Shown piece by piece: positions 27,801-44,237 of a DNA stretch of 64,000 nucleotides (its first letter is position 1; every line of letters begins with the position of its first letter). Below the pieces are notes generated by a model, which saw only the letters and a list, made by a program, of their open reading frames with translations, was not told where the DNA came from and did no database searches. The position numbers and the translations under genes were made by a program. Origin of the DNA: Aquila chrysaetos chrysaetos (Eukaryota; Chordata; Aves; Accipitriformes; Accipitridae); assembly GCF_900496995.4 (NCBI RefSeq), contig NC_044010.1:868001-932000 (forward strand), given 5' to 3'.

Positions 27801-30547
27801 CCTCCAAATAAGCAGCATCTTCGCTGATTGCCGTGAGAGCCTTTTCAGTCAGTGCAAGAGAGTAATGGAACACCAGCTCTGTTCTTCCAAAAAAGGGCTT
27901 GGTTTTTATATTTTAATGCTCATGTGTATTTCCTCCAGTATCAGCCTTGTATTTCAAAGAACTATCGAGTCCAAAACGTTAATACAGCATTTACCGGTAA
28001 TTTCTTTCCCATCTATATAAATAACACTAGTTCGATACCTGACAAGTTTAAAAAGCAGGTTTTCTATCAAAAATTTCAAACTTTTCTCAGACTTAGACAT
28101 TTTCTCAAACTTACTTCAGCCCCACACTGGAGGCATCCATATAAAGCAACAGCCCCATACTGGTTATACCCACACCAAGGTGAGTCAGGCATACGGAGTT
28201 GAGAGGATGCAAAACATATTTATCTACAGAAAACACAATGCAACTTTGAACGCAGAACAAAACTACCACCTCAGCAACTGTTTTGCAAAAACTGCCCACC
28301 TAAGACAGACTAGAAAACATAAAGTTTGAATTCGGTTGTAGAATACTAGCTTCAACTACCCCAGAAGAGGACAGGCAAAAAAGATGTGCCACAGAGCCAG
28401 GCAGCTCCAGAGGACTGGTTCGAAACAACAAGGACGATACAGTACGCAAGTGCTTTCTTACCAATAGCCAAGCGAGTTGGTTTCTTCCTTGGGGGGTCCC
28501 CAGCACTGGAGTTGGTGTCTTCTTCCTTCTGTTTCATTGAGAAGAAATGGGGAAATAGAGTTAGGGGGGCAGGCAAGCTGTGGCAAGCCTTAAGGATTGA
28601 AATTAAGCTACTCTGAAAACACAAAGAGGCCAGGCAGAAATAGCGTGGGCAATCCGTACAACAATTCACCATAAGCGGAGCTGAAGAACTGGTGTACCTC
28701 AATTCACCAAGAAAAACATCAGTTGTATTTGAGGAGAGAGAACTCCGTATCTGACTGAATACAGAGACATAGCCCAGCTCTCAATTTCAGAACAAGTTTG
28801 ATGGTATTTTTATTTTTTACCGGTTTACGTGTTCTTTTGAGGTGCAGGTAGACCCGCTGGCCTGTTTTCTGATAGTGCTTTTCCACATACTGCTTCCCAA
28901 AGCCCAGGAACGTGTTCATGCAGATATACAAGCCGCCATCCGACTCCTGGGAGGAAGGAGAGAGAAAAACTCAAGGGAGATGGTAAAGAATGCCATTCCA
29001 ACTGCTAGGATAGGCACAGACTTCCCTCTAGGAACACTACTCGTTATTCACTAAATCGTGGCTACAGCTTATTCCTATGTACCAGCCACTGCGTAGCTGG
29101 TCGGAAATAAGATGGCAAGCCCCAGCCTGGCTGTCCCAGAAGAACAGGTACTTCTGTCAAGATGATGTATTTAATAAGCTATTTGCCTGTTCCTTTTTGT
29201 CAGGATGCTACCGATTCAGGAAAGCCTGAGCGAGATTCCTCAGAAGCTTATCTTGCAAAGGGCCCTTAGCACGCACAGTTCACAAGTGCAGAGCACGGTA
29301 CAACCATCACCAACCAAACCGTGGCACCCTGTTTGAAAGCGTAATTCCCGGTGCCACAGGGAATGCTGCCAAACTACAGTGTGAGGAAGGTTAACAGACC
29401 ACTGTTTATTTTTGCTGCTGCGTTTGAAAGCTTGCGAGCAGCTCCGAAACGGATACAGAGTGAGCCCTCCCCATCCCAGAAGCACCTGGAAAACGCCACG
29501 CTCATTCAGCAGAGATACCCTTTTTAAATCAAAGGGGCTCGGGACCCAAACGCAGAGGCTGGAGAAGAAGGAAACCACCAAGAAGCTCTCAGCCTGCTTC
29601 CCAACACGAAGCGGCCGGGACAGGGTCAGAGCGGGGAGCGCGTGGACAGGCATCCCCGCGGGGCACCGGGAGGGAAAGAGGGCCAGGCTGCCGTGTGCTG
29701 CTTCCTCGAAGGACCCGTATCTTCCAGCCGCAGCCCGTTCCTTCTGGTGGGCCGGGGCACAGCCCCGACGGGTGAAGCCAAGGAGCCGGGGGGGACACGC
29801 TCGCCCTCCGGGGCCTGCCCAGGTCCGCCTAGGCCAGGCGGGGGTAGGGAGGGAGGAGCAGGGATGCCGGCGGGGTGGAGACGGCTAGAGAAGGGACCAC
29901 TGCCATCTTAATGACACAGCACCGACTCGCCCCCCCCCGCCTGCCGGGCCACGCCACCCGGTGAGGCCGGAGGCTCAGACCCGGGCAGGGCGGGACCCCC
30001 GACCCGCTCCCCGCCGCCGCCAAGGGCCGGGCCCGGGACATCCCCCCCCCGTCCCCGTCCCGGCGAGCCCCCCTACAGCGGAGCCGGTGGGGCGTCGGTG
30101 CGGGGGGGGGGGGCACGGGCTCTCCAAGCGGGCCGGGCCGGCAACCGAACGGGGCGAGCGACCTGCCCACGCCCGCTCCGGCCCCAGAACTACAGCCCCC
30201 ATCGCCCCGCGGCCGGCAGGAGCGCGTCGCGGGGCACGCCGGTCTCTGTAGTCCCGGAGGACCCGGCGTTCCGCCCGGGCGCCGGCCGCTCCCGGTTACC
30301 GGGGAACCACAAATCCCATCGCGCCCCGCGAAAGCGGCGGCCGCCCGGCCCCCCGCCCCGCCGGGAGGGTGGGCTGGGAGCGGGCCGGAGCCGGGGGCAG
30401 CCCGGTGAAGCGGACGGGCCGGCCGCGGGGAGCGCTTACCGGCGTGTCAAAGGAGAAGGCGCACTCGTCCTTGTGGACCCGGTCGCCGGCCTTAGGCACC
30501 CGGATGGACGGCAACACCGAGAGCAGCGCCTCGCTCAGCTCCGCCAT
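15855..30547 (-). CDS. USP5: Ubiquitin carboxyl-terminal hydrolase 5 (isopeptidase T)
   Basis: Cysteine deubiquitinase that disassembles unanchored polyubiquitin chains. Twenty exons: 30440-30547, 28821-28946, 28462-28528, 25405-25538, 24953-25098, 24466-24650, 23793-23887, 23088-23281, 22854-22925, 21453-21534, 21110-21235, 20517-20670, 19930-20104, 18478-18566, 18077-18268, 17392-17535, 17088-17233, 16848-17001, 16121-16205 and 15855-15948. All join in phase: 2568 nt, 855 aa (human 858). The ZnF-UBP domain shows CGWKCSKC and [11 protein letters not shown] (about 194-230). The catalytic Cys box is GNSCYLNS (Cys334) and the His box is [10 protein letters not shown] (His815). Two UBA domains lie at about 652-692 and 722-762 ([30 protein letters not shown]). 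The gene is divergent from CDCA3 and upstream of TPI1. An internal donor at 18145 could yield a form 23 residues shorter. Confidence 0.99.
18567..19929 (-). other. USP5 intron 13
   Basis: This 1.36-kb intron is clearly AT-richer than its neighbours, especially 18800-19700. I found no exon, known repeat family or RNA gene in it. Confidence 0.6.
25539..28461 (-). other. USP5 intron 3
   Basis: This 2.92-kb intron is the largest in USP5. Apart from a small imperfect tandem repeat at 26425-26478 and a T-run near 27080, I recognise nothing in it. No open frame resembles a known protein. Confidence 0.6.
26425..26478. repeat. Imperfect tandem repeat of TGCAACAGATCTC in USP5 intron 3
   Basis: The 13-mer TGCAACAGATCTC occurs twice in direct tandem. 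A third, changed copy (TGCAACAAATCTC) follows after a 14-base insert that itself contains AGATCTG. It looks like a local replication-slippage repeat. Confidence 0.7.
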
Positions 30548-30999
30548 GACAGCGGCTCACTGCTGCGCCGCCCACGGCCCCACCCTAACCAATCAGAGCC
30601 CAGCGTGGTCAGGCGGGCTCTGGCCAATCCCGCGCCTCACGGGCGAGGCTGAGGGACGGGCCGGGCGGCACCGCCCGGCCGGTTCGCCCAATCGCAGCCA
30701 TCCTTCTGCCGTCGCGGGGGTGTGGGGGGGGGGAGGTACCGGCCTCCTCGGCCAATAGGGGCGGGGAGCTCCCCGAAGATTGACAGCGGGCCGGCGGCGG
30801 GAGAGGCGGGACGTTGCCGGGCGGAGACTGCGGAGCCGCCGGGCGGCCCCAGCGGGAGATGAGGGGCGTGGCGTGGCGGGGCGAGGCGGGTCCCTCCTCC
30901 GTGCAGAGGACCAATGGGAGGGCGCCTCCCGAGGCGCGGGAAATTTGAATCGCGGCGGCGGGTGGGGCGGGGCAGGGCAGCAGCGCGGTGCCCGCCGCC
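30548..30999. promoter_or_regulatory. Divergent USP5/CDCA3 promoter
   Basis: Only 452 bp separate the two start codons. The region is CpG-rich and has five CCAAT boxes, all in the same (plus) orientation, at 30589, 30624, 30688, 30752 and 30911. It also has GC boxes, an E2F/CDE-like GCGGGAAA and a CHR element. No TATA box is seen. NF-Y-bound CCAAT boxes plus CDE/CHR are the known architecture of G2/M genes, which fits CDCA3. The CCAAT boxes nearest USP5 probably serve its constitutive expression. The division of labour between the boxes is inference. Confidence 0.75.
30935..30949 (+). promoter_or_regulatory. CDE/E2F-like site and CHR element of CDCA3
   Basis: GCGGGAAA (E2F/CDE-like) runs directly into TTTGAA (CHR consensus; 30944-30949), about 51 bp upstream of the CDCA3 start codon. 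The CCAAT box at 30911 is 33 bp upstream of the CHR. This spacing and order are typical of cell-cycle genes repressed by DREAM in G0/G1 and activated by MuvB/B-MYB in G2/M. Confidence 0.6.
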
Positions 31000-33273
31000 A
31001 TGGGGGTCTCCGGTAGCGCCCCGGTCGCCCCCCACAACAAGCACCTGGCGCACGTCAGGGATCCCCGCTCCCCCAGCGCCGGCATCTTCCGCACCCCTAT
31101 CGAGGTAGGCGTCCTCCCACCTGCCTTCCCCCGCGGCAGACCCCGGCCCGCCGCCCCTACACGCCTAGCTCTCTCCGCAGGTGGTGAGTTCCCCGGCGGG
31201 CAGCCCTCAGCCCGGTGCCGCCGAACCGGTGGCGGGGAGCAGGCAGGCCCAGGATCCGCGGTCGCCCACGCCCGGTGTCTCCCACACGCCCAGGAGAGCC
31301 GTGTCGAGTGGTGAGTGGGGCCGCCCCGGGTGGGTTGGGTGGGCTGCCCGGTGGCTCACCCCGTCCTCCCTCCGTCTCTTCCCCGGCAGAGAGCCTGGAC
31401 CGCCTGGTGAGGCAGCTCAACGAGGCCTTCGGGGCCGAGACTGCGGCCCAGGAGCCGGGACCGGCCGGTCCCGACGAGGAGCCGGTAGTGGAAGAACCGG
31501 CCCGGCGGAGCTCCCCACCCGCCGCCGCCCCGGGGGATGAAGCGGAGAGGCCGCCCTCTCCCAGCGCAGCCCCGGCTCGGCCAGCCCGCCTTGCCGGGCC
31601 TGGCTTCTCCTCGGGTAAGTGGTCGGTGGGAGGGTGTGGGGGGGTCACACGGGTAAAGCTCCGTGTGCCTGGGGAGCGTCACGGTCCGTGGGACGAGCAG
31701 GTCAGCACCCTCCGGTGCGTGGGCCTTCTTCTGGCTCGCGTCCTCACGGAGACCTTGTCCGTTCCCCCCCTCCCCGGTTTGGCTGTCCCCCGTCACCTCG
31801 GACAGCCTGGCCTTGGGGGTCTGCAGCTGGCAGACCGGGGGGGCCCCCTTTGGGAACTGTTCTTTTATCGAACTGATTTCTTGTCAGGAGTTGAAAAACC
31901 ACGTTTTCAATCGGTAGTCAAAATCGAGAGGTAAATATGCTTCTCTAAGAGGTGAATGTCATCTCTTCCACTCTCCGAGACGGGCTTGTAATCGTGGAGG
32001 CCTGTTCAGCAGGACCTTGGAGTTTTTCCTTGGGAAGAGCTGGGGAGCGAGGGTGAGAGGCTTTAATTTAATATATACTGTTCTTCAGAAAACTGCTGAG
32101 CATCTCTCCGATGAGGACAGGCTGGGAGCTGGGACTGTTCAGCCTGGAGAAGAGAAGGCTCAGGGGGATCTTACTAATAAGTGTGAATACCTGAAGGGAG
32201 GGTATAAGGAAGGGAGAACCAGGCTTTTCTCAGTGGTGCCCAGTGATGGGACCAGAAGCGATGGACACAAACTGGAATGCAGGAAGCTCCATCTGACCAT
32301 GAGGAAAGACTTTTTTCACTGTGAGGATGACCAAGCACTGGAGCAGGTTGCCCAGGGAGGTTACAGAGTCTCTATTCTTGGAGATATTCAAAAGCCATCT
32401 GCACATGGTCCTGGGCAACCGGCTCCAGGTGGCCATACTGGAGCAGGGGGTTTGGACCAGATGACCTCCAGAGCTCCCTTCCAACCTCAACCTTTCTGTG
32501 ATCCCTTTACCTGGAAGTCCTTGGATAATAGTCTTTGCTGTTCAGTCAAGCAAGCTAGATGATAAAGGCCAGGTGGCATTTAAAATCCAGGACCCTTTAG
32601 CCTTGTTGTGACACACTGACGTGTTTCCTTCTGTCACTAGGGAGCAAGCCCGTAAGACGCAAGACCAATAACAAAATCATGACAACATCTGGTGGAACTG
32701 GCCGCTCTCCCCTCAGCATCCTACAAGATGATAACTCCCCCAGTGCTCCTGCCCCTCGCCAGGTAAACCTTAATGAGCCATACTGTGGGAGGGAGAATGG
32801 GCTGAAAAAACACCAAATCCTTCAATTTCTGTATTTTGTAGGGCCCCAGTTTGGAACTGGTGATTTCGTAAGTGTGTTTCTGTGGGTCAGTCTTGTCCCT
32901 AGAGGCCTCCAAGTCTTGTTCAATGTCTGTATCTTTGGCCTTACCATGATATTGCCCACTTCAGTGCATCCTTTCTCTTTAGGCCATAGAAAGAATTCCA
33001 TCACTCTTAGGCATTGTCACAAGAGAGCTAAAGCTGAAGGGTCTGAAAATGGGCTATGTGTTCCACTGAGAATTAACTAATCCTCAATTAAATTGTGTTT
33101 TATGCTGTATGCTTGGTATTTTTTTTCTCTAGGGTAAGAGGCATGTGTTGGGAGAGAACCTTGGGGAGAAGAAGGAAGTGACGGTGGATCTGAGCAGGAG
33201 CCTCAAATCTGGGAACTGTGCTTGGAGAGACTTGAACAAAGAGAACCAACGGTGTCCTTTTGTGGAGAACTAG
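31000..33273 (+). CDS. CDCA3: Cell division cycle-associated protein 3 (Tome-1)
   Basis: Mitotic-entry regulator known to be degraded by APC/C in G1. It is the only plus-strand gene in the window. Five exons: 31000-31104, 31181-31310, 31390-31614, 32641-32762 and 33133-33273. These join in phase to 723 nt, 240 aa (human 268). The conserved N-terminus PHNKHLAHVRDPRSPSAGI and a second copy of the motif DPRSPTPGVSHTPRR (about 60-74) are present. Exon 4 carries the family signature GRSPLSILQDDNSP. The last exon has a KEN box (residues 230-232, DLNKENQRCPF), the APC/C degron. The start codon has a perfect Kozak context (gccgccATGg). Intron 3 carries a CR1 insertion. Exon 3, rich in Pro, Ala and Glu, is poorly conserved and looks disordered. 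Confidence 0.96.
32095..32512 (+). mobile_element. CR1 LINE 3' end in CDCA3 intron 3
   Basis: This is a 5'-truncated CR1 in plus sense. It contains the CR1 landmarks 'gttcagcctggagaagagaa', 'aggaaagacttttttcactg', 'gagcaggttgcccagggagg' and 'ttggaccagatgacctccag'. It ends in a 'tctgtgatcc' terminus related to the CR1 3' motif. It is moderately diverged, and the same-sense insertion in the intron leaves flanking splice sites intact. Confidence 0.92.
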
Positions 33274-33519
33274 AGATTTCCTTTTCCAGAATCTTGCTGT
33301 AATTTACTTCTATGTTTTGAGAGTCTTCTAGGAGTGAGAAACCCCGCAATAGACTGAAACTTGACTTGTGGTCACTCTTCTCACCTATCCCTGTTGGGGA
33401 AAGGGGAAAGAGCACACACTCTCTCTCCTAGCTTTGCATGTCTTGCGTACAGTACAGACTCTAGCTCTTCTGTTGTATATTAGCTGTATTGACTTACTGT
33501 AGAGTTTTTATCTGTAGCA

Positions 33520-33525
33520 AATAAA
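33520..33525 (+). terminator. CDCA3 polyadenylation signal (AATAAA)
   Basis: AATAAA occurs about 250 nt past the CDCA3 stop codon, with an ATTAAA at 33531-33536 as a backup. It is followed by TTTTTGCTGACTTTATG-type U/GU-rich sequence. Confidence 0.8.
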
Positions 33526-33559
33526 TTTGCATTAAATTTTTGCTGACTTTATGTCCTGA

Positions 33560-34280
33560 TAATAGAACAGCAGGAGCCTTCTGCTTGCCCAGTGCAATGT
33601 TTTCTTTGGGGACAAGGATTCAGGAACAAATAGTTCAGCCTTCCATTAGGCCTAAAACTCAGCTCTGTCCGCTGCCTGTAACATGCCACCACAGAGCTGT
33701 GCTGAGAAGGCTCTGACCTTGAACCCACTTACTATAGAATGGGCTGGGAAGCTGCAGCTCTGTGCAGGAGAGTATTTAGTGTCACTTCTGGAGTTCTGCT
33801 GTGCCTACACTGTCCTGAAGCTAATGTATACAAAGGACAGTAGCCTGTTGCAAGGGTCTGGCGTGAGGGTGAGATCCAAAATAGGATGAGATGGCATTGT
33901 GCATTAACATCTTGACCTTCTGTTGATAAGTCACTACACCTTGTTGACCTTCAACTCTCCCTAGCAGAGCCTTGGGACCCCAGCATGTTGCTAGGAGCCA
34001 ACGAGTGGAATAGGGGCTGAATATAATGGCTGTGTCCTGTAATTGAGCTCAAATTGCCTGAAGTTTGCAAGGATGCATTTTCAGCTCGCTATTCCCACTT
34101 TAGGGCAGCAAGCCTCTGGACTAACAGCCTCTTCTCAACTACGACATAGGTAGGAACGCCCCTGGGGACCCTGAGGTAGAGCAAGGCCTGCAGATGAGAA
34201 GTTCTCTGGATGGGATCAGCTGGCAGTATTCAGGGGAGGAGAGTTTGCAGCAGCTCATTGCAATGCTGGAAAGAACACAG
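33560..34280. other. CDCA3-GNB3 convergent intergenic region
   Basis: About 0.7 kb separate the two convergent 3' ends. I see no gene, repeat or structured RNA here. Confidence 0.6.
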
Positions 34281-34304
34281 CCTGCAGTGCTTACGTGAGC
34301 TTTC

Positions 34305-34310
34305 TTTATT
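34305..34310 (-). terminator. GNB3 polyadenylation signal (AATAAA)
   Basis: TTTATT on the plus strand reads AATAAA on the minus strand, about 810 nt past the GNB3 stop codon. It is the first canonical minus-strand signal found downstream, which implies a 3' UTR of roughly 830 nt. Confidence 0.55.
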
Positions 34311-34884
34311 TGCCTGGGCTATGAAGATCTATAACAGACTTGAAACCAGGGGTTGGTGGCTACTGGTTAGACAGGGTCACCACACGATGCAGGAGTGAGG
34401 CAAAAAGAGAAGGAACAGCAAGAAGCAGACAATAAATAAGAATAAATATAATATTCCCTGGTATTCTGGCAGGTCTGAGGGCTAGCTTTCCCCCATTTAT
34501 GCATAGATAAGACTTGAGCTATGTCTTCCCCAATGGAAAATGAGCCCCATTTACACTAGCTTTTTGTTTGAGGTTGCATGATAGAAATCTCAAATCCAGC
34601 ACGCCTCTGAGGCTGTCTGCAGGGATATAGGACAGCTGCACAGGTAAGCTAGGTAGAGTCAAATCGGGGACAGAGCTTAGTCTGGAACAGAGGTGTTGGA
34701 TAAGGGGGTCCTCTGAAGGATGGGTGTCAACACGGGTAGAGGCGTTTGAAGGAAGACGCAGGGTGTCTGCACTGTACTGTAAAGTCCTGAGACATAGTGA
34801 ACGGTGTTTTGCAGGTCTTCAAGCCCGCACGAGGCTGGAAGGTGCTGGGCCTGCTTAGAGATGGAGAGAAGGGCCAGTGTGTGT

Positions 34885-34945
34885 GCTCCTGCTCCCCAGC
34901 TCCTCCTGCTCCCCAGCTCCTGCTCCCCAGCTCCCCCTGCTCCCC
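34885..34945. repeat. CTGCTCCCCAGCTCC tandem repeat in GNB3 3' UTR
   Basis: A short imperfect tandem array of units like GCTCCTGCTCCCCAGCTCCT, about three to four copies. On the minus strand it places a purine-rich GGGGAGCAGGAGCT repeat in the presumed GNB3 3' UTR. Confidence 0.7.
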
Positions 34946-35120
34946 TTCCCCGACCTCTCCTTTCCCTTTCACTCTGGGAGACCCCTACAAGTGACCTGTG
35001 TCTAGAGACAAGCGGTGGTAGGTAGGCGTTTCTGTTGTGCTCAGCTGACGATGCTGTTTTTTGCGTGGGCTCGGTCTGTGGGCCGTGCTTCCACTGGTCT
35101 TTCCCTCTCTGCTGCCATCC

Positions 35121-40141
<5,021 letters not shown>

Positions 40142-41000
40142 CTTTCTGACCTAGGGGTGGCTCCTCCACGCGCGGCAGCCTTGGTTCTGGGGAGACAAAT
40201 CAAAGGAGAGAGGTGTGAGGTAGAAAGGGCACTGACTGCTCAGTTATGCAAACGTAAGCATCTCTGATAAAGGCTTAGCAACCATTTCTTGGCTCAATGC
40301 TTGGTAATGTCGTGCTGTATCTGGTCAAAGCCCTTAGCGTTTGGGAAGATTGTACCCGGCTTCATCAAAAGTTCATTTGGTCCTGTAGCCTGCTTACATG
40401 TACACTGGGAAGCTGAAGACCTCCAGAGCCTCTTGCTGAGGTTTCATGGCATATGCATGACGTCCTATGGTCTGGAATATCCCTTTGGTCAGTTGGGGTC
40501 AGCTGTCCTGGCTGTGTCCCCTCCCAAATTCTTGTGCCCCCCCAGCCTCCTCGCTGGTGGGGTGGTGTAAGAAGCAGAACAGCCCTTGGCTCTGTGTAAG
40601 CACTGCTCAGCAGTAACAAAAACATCCCTGGGTTATCAGCACTGTTTTCAGCACAAATCCAAAACATAGACCCATACCAGCTAATAGGAAGAAAATTAAC
40701 TCTATCCCAGCCAAAGCCAGCACATCTGGCCACACTTGTCCCCTCACCTCTTTATTTTTAACCTCTCCATTCCAAGTCCTACAAGTCCTGGGCCCTCTTC
40801 ATCAGCTTCTCCCTGTCCATGGCCAAGCTGTCCATCTCAGCTCCAGGAGGAGGAAACTTCACAGGGGGAGCCCAGTGGCTATTTCTCATCATTTGTCCTA
40901 GGCAAAGGATCACCAGGCAGTGCCCACCAGCTCTTTGACCACCAAAGAAATCTGAGGGCTGTTGAGGTGCTCTGCCAGGGTTCCCTTCCAGTTTCCCATC

Positions 41001-41022
41001 AAAAAAAAAAAAAAAAAAAAAA
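41001..41022 (+). repeat. Poly-A run
   Basis: Twenty-two A residues about 100 bp before an old CR1 remnant. CR1 elements do not normally end in poly-A, so the two are probably unrelated. Confidence 0.9.
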
Positions 41023-41119
41023 GGCAGATGCCTAGGGAAGGATCTAAGAATAACAAAAGCAGATAGTGGTATTTCTCCAACTTTCCTAGCCCCAGCTTTT
41101 CATTGACGTCCAAAGATAG

Positions 41120-41620
41120 AGGCAGCATTTCTGTATGCAGGTCCTTGATGAACTTTTCTTCTATGCATTTGTCCACACGATTTTTGTGCCCATGTCAAAG
41201 GTTTGCATCCTCAGTACCCCATGGTGATGACTTCCACAGCTTAGTGGCAGGCTCTGCAAAGTTGTTCCTGGTTCTGTTACTCCCCAATGGCACTAGTTCC
41301 ACTCAGTGGTCCCTAGCTTTTGAGTTGGAAGAATTAGCAAATAACTGATTTCTATTCACCTCAGCATCACTTGATATTTTATAGATCTTTGTCATAGCCA
41401 TCCCTTTTCCGACTGCAGAGCACACTTAGTCATTCCTCCCATGTAAGCCATTACATCCTATTACCTCTGTTGTTCTCTAAGCCCTTTTCAGTTGTTTACG
41501 GAGTACAGATGATATGTTTTTGCAGAGAGAGCAATGAACCAGAACGGTAATCCATATTCAAGATACAGGTGCGCCATATGATTATACAGCATGTCTCTCT
41601 TGTTCTCTCTTTCTCGTTAC
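41120..41620 (-). mobile_element. Ancient CR1 LINE remnant
   Basis: The plus strand is the antisense of an old CR1 3' region. Landmarks include 'gatgacttccacagcttag', 'tttatagatctttgtcatag', 'taagccattacatcctatta', 'cccttttcagttg' and 'tattcaagatacaggtgcgc'. These match, in order, the antisense consensus of CR1 families shared with turtles and crocodilians as I remember it. It is much more diverged than the CR1 copies at 32 kb and 57 kb. Limits are approximate. Confidence 0.65.
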
Positions 41621-43703
41621 ATGCACTTAAAACTTCACCAGTGATTCTAGCAGTTCCCAGTCTTGTAGACAAATCTGGTCTTTATCGCTTCGATCTTTCT
41701 CCTGGGTAGATGTGAGCGTCCAGAAATGCTCCAGGTGTTCTTCATCATTAGAACCAGCGCTTTGTCCGAAGGCCAAGAAATGCTCCAGCAGCATCTGCAG
41801 AATTTCTCCTTCTAGTTCCTGTGGGTCACATCGCCTCCATCCCCCTCTGGCCTGTTGCCCGAAGCCTTATTTCTTCCAGCCAACGGGGCTTTGGGTCCTT
41901 CCATGCCAGGCTGCCCTCCTGCTGCGGGCGAGCACATGCAGATAGCTCCCGAGCTCACCTCTACTCGCTGCTTCGTAGAGCTCTTCGAGTTTCCCTCCAG
42001 AATCCCTTCCCCTGAACATCTCTGTGGCTTTCCTTCGGTCTTCCAGGCAGGGTGAGTTTCTGCTTGGTCAGTGACTCCCGATGCATGGCGTAAGTGTAGG
42101 AAAACCAGGGAGATACAGGTTTCCCCCAGCTCCCAGGAGGCATGAGCTTATCCCAGACGGAGGCTATACTTTGCAGAGCCAGGCTTGTACATGCTGTCTG
42201 CGAGCCTGAACGGAGCCACAGCTCTGCTGCCTCTTCCCTTCTCCCTGCCCATGCGCTGGACGTGCCTGCTGGTCCCAGCACACGGTGACGGAGCAGGACA
42301 GGAGCCCGGGGCACGTGCCACAGAGGTGGCCTGGGGCTGCCAGCCTCAGCTACGCTGAAGGATGGGGACAGACCAACACCTGAGCTGGACCCTTTCCACT
42401 GTTTTTTTTCTTCTCTTGTTTTGACAGAAGAGCGATGAGGGGGTTCTTCCCACCAAGGATGCATGGCTGCGGCTGGTGGAGCGCCGCTGGCCATGAAAGC
42501 ATGCGCTTCTCCGTTGGGAAGGGGCTGGGCACCCCACACCATCTCTCGGCTAACTGACGGACTGGAGAGATGCCGGGGAAGGCCTTGCAGCTTTCAGTAG
42601 GAGGCTGCACATCCTCCTTATCTTGTGGCATTTACCTCTCAGCTTCCATGTACAGTCAAGCTGCAGAGACTGCGCCCAACCCTGGTCGCTGCCTACCAGC
42701 ACACCAAGTGGCAAATCTGAACTTCCAGCCACCCTGCGGAGACCAGCCCTACCTTTGTGGTCCACAAATTGCCCTTTCTCAGTGATCCCTGGGACTGATC
42801 CTACCTCCCGTCCATCAGCCCTAAGCGTTGGATCGCCTTTTCCTGCTGGGCCACCTCTTCCCTCTGACATTCTCCTTCCAGTCTCCTCTGCTTGGTCCCC
42901 AAACTCTCCAGGCTGTTGTTTCACGCACCTTTGGCCATCTGAGACCATCGTTCATCCGCCTGCCCTAATCTGTCTTTGTGGGCTTCTGGTTTTGCCCACC
43001 CAGACCTGCACAGAGATGGGAGCCTTGTTCTCTCTTCCTTGCAATTTCTGCCCCAGGTGAAGCTGGCTGCATGCCCTCCTCATTACCCATTGGATCCCCA
43101 GTCTTCCTTGCATCTCTCCTGCTTTTTTACCTTTCTTTTCCCTTCCCCGGGTGTTTCTTTCTCAACTCTGGCACAAGCACGGGAGTGCCAGTTCACAGGC
43201 ACCTGCTCTGTGAAGTTGCACAACCAGATGAGGGGCTTTCGGAGCCGGTAGGCAGATCAAAGGGCATGGGCACGATGTTGAGGACGGATAAAAAGGGCTA
43301 AATATAGAGAAGGTGCAGCTCAGGTTCAGGATTCTGTCCGAACCTTTAAATCCCTTTGAGGGAACACTCTAAATGAAGTTGGGAATTGTTCTCAGCCTCA
43401 GAAGGACAAGAAGCCACAGATGAGCGATAATAATAGCTCCAGCTTTGCCTGTCGCCCCCACCCGTCGCGTCCCAGTGCAATTTGTGGAGAGTGAGTTACC
43501 TGGTCCCCAGCGAAGCGCAGCTGCCTCCCAGGAGGGCCACGGCGTGTGTGCAAAAGAGCAGCTCGTCACGGTCGTGTAAATTTAGGACGGGAAATAGGGG
43601 AACCAAAATGGGGGAAGAACAGAGGAAAGGGGAATGAAGTTTGGAGTCTGGCCAGGGCATGTTCCTGCCGTGGACGCACATTTCTTGTGGATCCATGGAT
43701 CAG

Positions 43704-43733
43704 CTCATGGTAGCTCATGGTTGCTCATGGTAC
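43704..43733. repeat. Three tandem copies of AGCTCATGGT
   Basis: AGCTCATGGT, AGCTCATGGT and TGCTCATGGT lie in direct tandem. This is a minor local duplication. Confidence 0.85.
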
Positions 43734-44237
43734 CTGCCCAGCTTGGTTTTAATGGGAAAGGCTTCTAAACAGTGCACGGTCAGTGCTTTCTGGAAGTAAG
43801 GGCTCTTCCAGGTGGATGCTAAGCAGTAAAGGAAACCAAGACTTTAGGTACCTTGGAAAAAGCAATTCATCACGACCAGCCCAGCACTGCAAAGAGCTAC
43901 TGACGGGAGGACCTTGGCACCAGCACCGCTCCAGATCTGCGCCTCCTACAAGCATCACTGAAGAGCACGGCACAGCCAGAGAGAGCCTGGGCTTAGCCGG
44001 TTCACGCCAGCGCTCTTCCCAGCTCTGCCTCGGCTATGCTCGTCCACTTCACAGTTCTTGGCTTTTCTTTCGTTTCTTCTGCTCTCCATCGTGACAGTTC
44101 TTTCCCTTCCTGCCTTTTCCGACAAACCTGCTGGAGGCACCTGCTGTAGCACTCCTGCCTGTGGGCAGCCAGACCCACGCCGAGCCCTCGGCTGTCTGCT
44201 CGGAGCAGACCAAATGCCTCCACTGTGGTGCGAGGCT

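Noticed and set aside
30988-30999. Upstream in-frame GTG start for CDCA3
   Set aside because: The ATG at 31000 has a perfect Kozak context and begins the conserved N-terminus.
31215-31934. A 239-codon plus-strand open frame
   Set aside because: It reads in a continuous frame through CDCA3 exon 2, intron 2, exon 3 and into intron 3. The splice sites at 31310, 31390 and 31614 give the conserved protein instead.
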